5,416 nt of DNA, from positions 1 to 5,416 of the forward strand of contig JAJYPO010000156.1 in assembly GCA_021795275.1 (NCBI GenBank), in the 5' to 3' direction. The notes beneath the pieces were generated by a model. It searched no databases. It was not told the origin of the DNA and saw nothing but the letters and a program-made list of their open reading frames with translations. The DNA is from Nitrospirota bacterium (GTDB lineage: Bacteria > Nitrospirota_A > Leptospirillia > Leptospirillales > Leptospirillaceae). The position numbers and the translations under genes are program-made. Below, piece after piece: positions 1 through 5,416 of this stretch (position 1 is the stretch's first letter; every line of letters begins with the position of its first letter).

Positions 1-371
1 ACCGCGGCGTCCTCCGTCATCGAGGAGGAGACGCAGGAGGTCGGCTCCTTGAAGTGCCGGGAGAGGTGGCTCCGGTAGTAGGCCACGCATCCCTGGGAAC
101 CATGGACGAAGGGCATCGTTTCCTCGAAGCCCAGGGCCACGAAGACGGCGCCCAGGGGCTGGCAGGCCTTGGCGGGGTTGACTGTCAGGGCCTCCCTCTT
201 GAAGTTCAGATCCCGGTACTCCTGGGTCTTGGTCCACTCGATGATCTCGGTGACCTTGTCCTGGGGATGGGGATTTTCGAAGTTCTTCTTCTTGTTCTCG
301 AACATCTCCACGTATTCCGGCTCCCGGAACAGATTGAAGTGGTCGAGCACGTGCTTGGGGTTCTGGCTCAT
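1..371 (-). CDS. nifK: Nitrogenase MoFe protein beta subunit (NifK), N-terminal 123 codons, 3' part outside window
   Basis: NifK pairs with NifD in the alpha2beta2 MoFe protein, the cytoplasmic component that reduces N2 to ammonia, and shares the P-cluster with NifD. The frame starts at the ATG of 371-369 ([12 protein letters not shown]) and stays open to the window edge, so only about a quarter of the usual 510-520 residues is seen. Two of the three beta-side P-cluster cysteines are visible: Cys70 in AKACQPLGA and Cys95 in [11 protein letters not shown], with Ser92 next to the latter. These fall at the same numbers as in Azotobacter vinelandii, which supports the chosen start. The third cysteine (about 153) lies outside the window. 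The start follows the nifD stop by 66 nt and has its own ribosome-binding site, so it is almost certainly the third gene of a nifHDK operon. Identity is certain; only completeness is unknown. Confidence 0.98.
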   Translation of the reverse strand, partial: MSQNPKHVLDHFNLFREPEYVEMFENKKKNFENPHPQDKVTEIIEWTKTQEYRDLNFKREALTVNPAKACQPLGAVFVALGFEETMPFVHGSQGCVAYYRSHLSRHFKEPTSCVSSSMTEDAA

Positions 372-377
372 TGTCGG

Positions 378-383
378 ATCCTC
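378..383 (-). promoter_or_regulatory. Ribosome-binding site of nifK
   Basis: GAGGAT lies 6 nt before the nifK ATG. It is a weaker match to the anti-Shine-Dalgarno sequence than the AGGAGGAG of nifH. This would fit lower translation of nifK than of nifH, but that is an inference. Confidence 0.7.
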
Positions 384-389
384 ATGTTG

Positions 390-414
390 GGCCGGGACAT
401 CCCGTGTCCCGGCC
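390..414 (-). repeat. Perfect 10-bp hairpin between nifD and nifK
   Basis: Plus-strand arms GGCCGGGACA (390-399) and TGTCCCGGCC (405-414) are perfectly complementary around a 5-nt loop. The hairpin sits in the 66-nt nifD-nifK gap and no U-tract follows it in the minus-strand transcript, so it is not a standard intrinsic terminator. It begins only a few bases upstream of the nifK ribosome-binding site. A role in protecting the nifHD mRNA 3' end or as a processing site is plausible but inferred. Confidence 0.75.
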
Positions 415-437
415 GAAGCTTTTCCGTCCTGCGGGAC

Positions 438-1868
438 TCAGAAGGGCGCCTTCGCCATCTGCCAGACGGGGTTGTTGATCGCCATGTCCATGTCGCGGGC
501 GAAGATCGCAAACCCGTCGTAGCCGTGGTAGGGACCGGAATAGTCCCAGGAATGCATCTGGCGGAAGGGATATCCCATCTTCTGGAAGACGTATTTTTCC
601 TTGATCCCGGAGGCGACCAGATCGGGTTTCAGGGCCTCGACGAATTTTTCGAACTCGTACCCCGTCACGTCGTCGTAGATGATCGTTCCGTCCTTGACGT
701 AGTGGGTGGTCCGCTGGTAGTCGTCGTTGTGGCCGAACTCGTACCCGGTGCCGATCACGTTCATTCCCAGGTCTTCGTAGGCGCCGATGACGTGGCGGGG
801 ACGGAGCCCCCCGACGAAAAGCATGACGGTCTTCCCTTCGAGCCGCGGGCGGAACTTCTCGATCGTGGCCTTGGTCAGGGCTTCATACTTGGCGATGACC
901 TTCTCCGCGTTCTCCCGGATGGTCTCGTCGAAGAAGGCGGCAATCTTCCGGAGGGATTCGGCGATCTTCGACGGGCCGAAGAAGTTGTACTCCACCCAGG
1001 GAATGCCGTATTTTTCCTCCATGTGGCGGGAGATGTAGTTCATCGACCGGTAGCAGTGAAGGACGTTGAGCTTGACCTTCGGAGTGTTGATCAGCTCCTC
1101 GATGGAGCCGTCCCCCGACCATTGGGCCACGACCCGGAGGCCCATCTCCTCGAGGAGTATCCGGGAGGACCAGGCGTCGCCCCCGATGTTGTAGTCGCCG
1201 ATGATCGCCACATCGTAGGGGGTGGTTTCGATCTCTTTCCCCGTCTGCTTGTCGAAGACCCAGTCCCGGATGGTGTCGTTGGCGATGTGGTGGCCCAGGG
1301 ACTGGCTCACCCCCCGGAACCCCTCGCAGCGCACCGGAACGATGGTCTTGCCGTCGTACTCCTTGCTCTTCTTCTTGGAAACCGCTTCGATGTCGTCTCC
1401 GATCAGGCCGATCGGACATTCCGACTGGACGGTGATCCCCTTGTTGAGCGGAAAGAGCTGCTGGATCTCGTCCATGATTTTCTCAAGCTTCTTGTCGCCT
1501 CCGAAGACGATGTCCTTCTCCTGGAAGTCGGAGGTGAACTGCATCGTGACGAAGGAGTCCACGCCGGTCGTTCCGATGTAGTAGTTGCGCCGGGCCGCCC
1601 AGGAATACTGACCGCACCCCACCGGTCCGTGGCTGATATGGATCATGTCCTTGATCGGCCCCCAGACCACGCCCTTCGATCCGGCATAGGCGCATCCCCG
1701 GATGGTCATCACCCCCGGGACCGTCTTGATGTTCGACTTGACCCCGCAGTCGGACTTTCCTTCTTCGAAGACGTTCAGGTGCTTTTCGCGTTTCTTCCGG
1801 GTCTTCTCCGGATAGACCTCCAGGACCTCCGCGATGATTTTTTTGGCTTCCTCGATATTTCCGCTCAT
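438..1868 (-). CDS. nifD: Nitrogenase MoFe protein alpha subunit (NifD)
   Basis: NifD carries the FeMo-cofactor and half of the P-cluster of Mo nitrogenase. The product is 476 residues, within the usual 475-495. P-cluster cysteines are Cys59 (IRGCAYAG), Cys85 ([10 protein letters not shown]) and Cys151 ([11 protein letters not shown]), which correspond to 62, 88 and 154 in Azotobacter. FeMo-cofactor ligands are Cys272 ([10 protein letters not shown]) and His439 ([12 protein letters not shown]). Other active-site residues present are Val67 (Val70 equivalent), Gln189 and His193 (191 and 195 equivalents) and Arg356 in [17 protein letters not shown]. The start [10 protein letters not shown] at 1868 was preferred over an in-frame ATG at 2033 because that longer form adds 55 residues unlike NifD and overlaps the end of nifH, and because GGAGGG lies 7 nt before 1868. 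The stop is TGA at 440-438. It is the second gene of nifHDK, 118 nt after nifH. The full ligand set points to a true Mo enzyme rather than VnfD, AnfD or a paralogue such as NifE. Confidence 0.99.
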   Translation of the reverse strand: MSGNIEEAKKIIAEVLEVYPEKTRKKREKHLNVFEEGKSDCGVKSNIKTVPGVMTIRGCAYAGSKGVVWGPIKDMIHISHGPVGCGQYSWAARRNYYIGTTGVDSFVTMQFTSDFQEKDIVFGGDKKLEKIMDEIQQLFPLNKGITVQSECPIGLIGDDIEAVSKKKSKEYDGKTIVPVRCEGFRGVSQSLGHHIANDTIRDWVFDKQTGKEIETTPYDVAIIGDYNIGGDAWSSRILLEEMGLRVVAQWSGDGSIEELINTPKVKLNVLHCYRSMNYISRHMEEKYGIPWVEYNFFGPSKIAESLRKIAAFFDETIRENAEKVIAKYEALTKATIEKFRPRLEGKTVMLFVGGLRPRHVIGAYEDLGMNVIGTGYEFGHNDDYQRTTHYVKDGTIIYDDVTGYEFEKFVEALKPDLVASGIKEKYVFQKMGYPFRQMHSWDYSGPYHGYDGFAIFARDMDMAINNPVWQMAKAPF

Positions 1869-1875
1869 GATGGAA

Positions 1876-1881
1876 CCCTCC
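1876..1881 (-). promoter_or_regulatory. Ribosome-binding site of nifD
   Basis: GGAGGG stands 7 nt before the ATG at 1868. It fixes the nifD start and argues against the longer in-frame extension from 2033. Confidence 0.8.
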
Positions 1882-1908
1882 GATCGGATAACGGATCTCT
1901 GAATTGCT

Positions 1909-1925
1909 TCCCGGAATGGCCGGGA
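1909..1925 (-). repeat. Small 6-bp hairpin in the nifH-nifD gap
   Basis: Plus-strand TCCCGG (1909-1914) and CCGGGA (1920-1925) flank a 5-nt loop. In the transcript it lies just downstream of the larger nifH-nifD hairpin. It is short, so function is uncertain; together the two would form a tandem stem-loop block before nifD. Confidence 0.4.
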
Positions 1926-1934
1926 GGAAAGAGA

Positions 1935-1963
1935 GCGGCGGAGGAAAAGATCCCCTCCGCCGC
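1935..1963 (-). repeat. Perfect 10-bp GC-rich hairpin between nifH and nifD
   Basis: Plus-strand arms GCGGCGGAGG (1935-1944) and CCTCCGCCGC (1954-1963) pair perfectly around a 9-nt loop. It begins 23 nt after the nifH stop codon in the direction of transcription. The following RNA is UCUCUUUCC rather than a clean U-run, so at most it is a leaky terminator. Stem-loops at this place are known in several nifHDK operons, where they stabilise or terminate a separate nifH message so that NifH is made in excess. That role is inferred here. Confidence 0.8.
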
Positions 1964-1986
1964 GTGCCAAATGAAGGTGCGGCGGG

Positions 1987-3107
<1,121 letters not shown>

Positions 3108-3162
3108 AAACAACTTATCCAGAAAGGACAGTGACGCGAACTCTGGTCCGCTCACCCCCTTT

Positions 3163-3178
3163 TGTGAAGATCTGAACA
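3163..3178 (-). promoter_or_regulatory. NifA upstream activator sequence
   Basis: TGT-N10-ACA is matched exactly (3163-3165 and 3176-3178), with symmetry extending to TTTGT-N10-ACAAA (3161-3180) and an AGATCT centre. Its middle lies about 111 bp upstream of the predicted start, inside the normal 80-150 bp range for NifA sites. Being palindromic it has no true direction; the strand given is that of the promoter it serves. A single site was found. Confidence 0.88.
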
Positions 3179-3188
3179 AAGAACGGAC

Positions 3189-3226
3189 AAAAAGGGAGGG
3201 GCCCCTGGGGGGGGTGGCCCCCCCTC
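3189..3226 (-). terminator. GC-rich terminator of the outer-membrane barrel gene
   Basis: It begins 6 nt after the TAG stop of the barrel gene. The block can form a stem of GAGGGG (3196-3201) with CCCCTC (3221-3226), or a G7/C7 stem (3208-3214 with 3218-3224). A 5-nt U-run follows in the transcript (complement of 3189-3193). It separates the transport genes from the nif control region, whose NifA site starts about 10 bp further on. The exact fold is ambiguous because of the G8 and C7 runs. Confidence 0.7.
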
Positions 3227-3231
3227 TTCTC

Positions 3232-4347
3232 CTAGCGGGCGATGACATCCCCTCCGCCGGGTCCCCAATACCAGTAGAGGGACAGGTTGGGGCTGATCGA
3301 CTGGTACTGGTTCGTTCCGGCGACCGGAAGCAGGACCCCGACCGAAAAGATGAGATTCCGGGTGATATTGGTCTCGAAGGTGGGCTGGAGACCCCAGAGG
3401 TTGAAGGCTCCGATGTGGAGCCCGTCGGCCGCGACAGGCAGGCCGTTCACGGGGAGCCCGTCGATGGAAAAGGGAAGGCCGGACATGCCGACGAATTCGA
3501 GAATGACCCCCGTTCCGGTCCGATCATTCACGATGTCCTCGAGGCCGACCCGATACTGAAGGATGTCCCCGAACTGGACGAGGGGCTTGCCGGAGACTCC
3601 CGGGAGGGTGCCGTTGTTGGGAAAGTCGTAAGTATAGAAGAGATCCGCGTAAAATCGGAACGGCCTGGCGATGTATCGGGTCAGGAGGGCCGGGGTCAGC
3701 GCCGGGGAGCCATAGTGGGTCGAGGGAATCCGGGCCAGCGGCGGAAGCCCTCCCTTCACGACCGGCGCATCGGTCCAGGTGGAGGTGGGAAGAGTCACGT
3801 GGAGAGCTACGGCCATGGAGGGGATCCTCCGGTCCGGATGCTGGACATAGAAGCGGTACTTGAGTTCCATGGTCAGATCAGAAAAGCCGGATCCCTGGGT
3901 ATAGGCCCCGCCGTAAGAGGACCAGACCGAGGCCATGGAGGGGAAGAGGGTGAACTGGGCGTTGTCGGTGAGCCCCACCCCGATCTCACCCAGCGACAGG
4001 AGCTGGGTCTCATGAAAGCCGTTGGCCAGGGAATGGACTCCGCCTCCGGGACCGTACTGCGCCTGGACGAACTGGCCGTAGAAAAAGGGACGGACGTAGA
4101 ACTCTCCCGGAGGGGCGGTGTCGGCCATGGGAATAAGCTCGGGACCCGCCGACAGCGGGTTCCATATCTTCCGGTAGGCCGAGAGGGCGTCGGAGCCGTT
4201 CCAGGACAGGCCGTCCCCCGAAGAGGCCGACGGCGTTCCGGAGGATGAGGGAGGGGCGCCGGCCCGACCCTTTCCGGGATGAAGGAGCAACAAGGCGACA
4301 ATGACAAGAGAGGAGAACACATTCCGTCTTGCGGACAAGAATTTCAT
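3232..4347 (-). CDS. Putative outer-membrane beta-barrel protein (MetA-pathway-like transporter type)
   Basis: The 371-residue product starts at 4347 with a signal peptide: positive n-region MKFLSARRN, hydrophobic core SLVIVALLLL and a likely cleavage after AGA at residue 31. A Ser/Gly/Pro-rich linker follows (32-50). From about residue 80 alternating aromatic and polar strands suggest a beta-barrel, for example FYVRPFFYGQF, LTMELKYRFYV, RFYADLFYTYDF, FGDILQYRVGL and ISPNLSLYWYWG. The pattern FSDLTMELKYR is reminiscent of the outer-membrane family named after the MetA pathway of phenol degradation (PF13557), but the assignment is tentative. The C-terminus (GPGGGDVIAR) does not end in the usual aromatic residue. 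AGGGAG 6 nt before 4347 supports this start over an upstream ATG at 4701, which would run through the transporter gene. It follows the molybdate transporter gene by 73 nt, so co-transcription is likely. The substrate is unknown; a role in oxyanion entry is a guess from position. Confidence 0.75.
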   Translation of the reverse strand: MKFLSARRNVFSSLVIVALLLLHPGKGRAGAPPSSSGTPSASSGDGLSWNGSDALSAYRKIWNPLSAGPELIPMADTAPPGEFYVRPFFYGQFVQAQYGPGGGVHSLANGFHETQLLSLGEIGVGLTDNAQFTLFPSMASVWSSYGGAYTQGSGFSDLTMELKYRFYVQHPDRRIPSMAVALHVTLPTSTWTDAPVVKGGLPPLARIPSTHYGSPALTPALLTRYIARPFRFYADLFYTYDFPNNGTLPGVSGKPLVQFGDILQYRVGLEDIVNDRTGTGVILEFVGMSGLPFSIDGLPVNGLPVAADGLHIGAFNLWGLQPTFETNITRNLIFSVGVLLPVAGTNQYQSISPNLSLYWYWGPGGGDVIAR

Positions 4348-4349
4348 GG

Positions 4350-4422
4350 GAGACTCCCTGTTATTGATGGTGGATTCCGACGTCGTCTTCTTTGGGTGCC
4401 CGGAAGAAAAGACGGGAGTCTC
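4350..4422 (-). repeat. 9-bp inverted repeat spanning the transporter-barrel gap and covering the barrel-gene ribosome-binding site
   Basis: Plus-strand GAGACTCCC (4350-4358) is the exact reverse complement of GGGAGTCTC (4414-4422). The first arm contains most of the AGGGAG Shine-Dalgarno sequence (4354-4359) of the barrel gene and the second overlaps the transporter stop codon. Pairing would hide the ribosome-binding site. The arm near the start also folds on itself (GGGAG-A-CTCCC, 4348-4358). Translational coupling is possible but inferred. Confidence 0.45.
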
Positions 4423-5416
4423 AGGGAGCCCGGACGAGGACCGAGCGGGAGAAGAAGGATTGAGGCAGGAGGGGAAGAACCGGAAGGGCCCGGGGAGGTC
4501 CCCCGGAAGGAACAGTGAAAAGAAGGTGGAGCAGCAGGAGGAAAAGTCCGGCCGAAATCTCCCGGGCCCTCCGGAAGAACCTTTCCGGTTGCCCCGGAGG
4601 AATCCCGTCGGTCTCGGTTCGAAGATCAGGCCCGGACGGCTCCAGATTTCTGGTTTCAGACGAGAGGACGGGGGAGGAGGGGGCCGGATGGCCAGGATCA
4701 AAGGCCTGGGGGCTCACCCCTGACCGGATGGAGGCCACCGGCCTCCCGACAAGGCCGGGATCCTGACGATCCCTGGTCTGGCTCAGGCGGGATCCATGGC
4801 TTTTCCCCTCCCCTCCCGGCGAAACGGAGATCGCTGCGGTCATTCCCAGAAGAAACGCCAGAAGGAGCGGCAGACCCCCCAGGAGGAGACTTCCGGAGAC
4901 CATCCCGCCGGTCACGGCCCAGAGCTCGAGCGGCCCGGAAAACCTTCGTCCCGGTCCGGGTTCGCTGACCTGGGATCTCCCCTTCCTTTTCAGGAAGAAA
5001 TCGACAAGCAGGAAGGCTGCCAGGAAGCTCCCGCAGACCATCGGGGACGGCAGGATCGCTCCCCTCCAGAGCAGAATCGTCCCAAGCCCGATCAGGATGG
5101 CAGAGGAGACGAGGGAGGCCATGACCGACCTGACGCCGTGGCGGCGGTAGATCCAGAGATTGCCGGAACCGTGACAGAAGGGAAGAACGCCCAGGAGCCC
5201 TGCTGACAGGTTTGCAAGGCCCAGCCAGCTTGAGAGCTTCCTCCCTGTGAGGCGCATCTGGGCATCGGGGGCCAGGGCGCCGTTTTCGCATCGCTCCCGG
5301 ACGGTCGACAGGGCTCCGTTGACCAGGGTCACCGGGAACTGGGGGAGGACCAGGAGAAGGACGGAGAGAAGAGGGCCGGGGGAGAGAACCGGACCGCCGG
5401 GGAAAAGGGCCGGAAG
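4421..5416 (-). CDS. MOT1-like (SulP-related) molybdate/sulfate transporter, C-terminal part; 5' end outside window
   Basis: The frame is open from the window edge to TGA at 4423-4421, giving 331 visible residues; the GTG at 5332 is internal because the coding pattern continues upstream. Residues 19-35 (VLLLVLPQFPVTLVNGA) and 69-104 (NLSAGLLGVLPFCHGSGNLW and the RRHGVR segment) match my recollection of second-half motifs of MOT1-family inner-membrane transporters: Q-x-P-x-T-x-x-N, then P-x-CHG-x-G with a downstream G-x-R. Membrane segments are visible near 102-116, 127-142 and 164-198. The first-half motifs would lie outside the window. MOT1 proteins carry molybdate, so location just ahead of nif genes fits supply of Mo for FeMo-cofactor. 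Odd feature: about 130 residues after the last core helix form a Pro/Ser/Arg-rich tail with one late hydrophobic stretch (288-302), longer than I expect for the family. A frameshift or a chance extension cannot be excluded. Confidence 0.72.
   Translation of the reverse strand, partial: LPALFPGGPVLSPGPLLSVLLLVLPQFPVTLVNGALSTVRERCENGALAPDAQMRLTGRKLSSWLGLANLSAGLLGVLPFCHGSGNLWIYRRHGVRSVMASLVSSAILIGLGTILLWRGAILPSPMVCGSFLAAFLLVDFFLKRKGRSQVSEPGPGRRFSGPLELWAVTGGMVSGSLLLGGLPLLLAFLLGMTAAISVSPGGEGKSHGSRLSQTRDRQDPGLVGRPVASIRSGVSPQAFDPGHPAPSSPVLSSETRNLEPSGPDLRTETDGIPPGQPERFFRRAREISAGLFLLLLHLLFTVPSGGPPRALPVLPLLPQSFFSRSVLVRAP
4730..4758 (-). repeat. Two overlapping, mutually exclusive hairpins in the transporter tail
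   Basis: GGAGGCC (4730-4736) pairs with GGCCTCC (4740-4746), and CCGGCCT (4738-4744) pairs with AGGCCGG (4752-4758). Both are perfect 7-bp stems that share bases, so only one can form. No U-run follows. They lie in the atypical C-terminal tail of the transporter frame and may simply reflect the GC-rich composition. Confidence 0.35.

Noticed and set aside
3232..4701. A longer barrel protein starting at an ATG at 4701.
   Set aside because: The added 118 residues overlap the transporter gene in another frame and would bury the clear signal peptide that starts at 4347.
4698..5291. A 197-codon frame on the minus strand overlapping the transporter.
   Set aside because: It overlaps the transmembrane core of the transporter in another frame and is Arg/Pro/Gly-rich, typical of a shadow; it matters only if a frameshift ends the transporter early.

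Overview
The window carries the start of a molybdenum nitrogenase operon and the end of an adjoining transport gene pair, all read on the minus strand. In transcription order, from high to low coordinates, it holds five genes. They are the C-terminal part of a MOT1-like (SulP-related) molybdate transporter (5416-4421), a signal-peptide-bearing outer-membrane beta-barrel protein (4347-3232), nifH (2862-1987), nifD (1868-438) and the first 123 codons of nifK (371-1). Every P-cluster, FeMo-cofactor and 4Fe-4S ligand that falls inside the window is present, so this looks like a functional Mo nitrogenase.

The organism is a Gram-negative, high-GC diazotroph, since it has an outer-membrane barrel and sigma-54/NifA control. 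The gene order, the base composition and the general look of NifH and NifD would fit an acidophilic iron oxidiser such as Leptospirillum (Nitrospirota). That assignment is an impression from memory, and a proteobacterium is not excluded.

The richest non-coding stretch is 2863-3231, between the barrel gene and nifH. In the direction of transcription it contains a GC-rich terminator for the barrel gene, a perfect NifA upstream activator site (TGT-N10-ACA, 3163-3178) and a near-consensus -24/-12 sigma-54 promoter (3071-3085). A predicted leader of about 197 nt follows. Within that leader, after the predicted start point, lies a textbook intrinsic terminator (14-bp stem, AGAG loop, U6) about 50 nt before the nifH start codon. 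The nif transcript must therefore read through a terminator, which suggests attenuation or antitermination control of nitrogenase on top of NifA. Further foldable segments occur at the 5' end of the leader and just before the nifH ribosome-binding site.

The two nif intergenic gaps (118 nt and 66 nt) each contain a perfect 10-bp GC-rich hairpin without a U-tract. These are candidates for mRNA processing or stability elements that would set the high NifH:NifD:NifK ratio. The upstream molybdate transporter suits the molybdenum demand of the nitrogenase cofactor. The barrel protein may be its outer-membrane partner, but that is inference from position only. Nothing convincing was found on the plus strand; its long open frames are antisense shadows of these genes.
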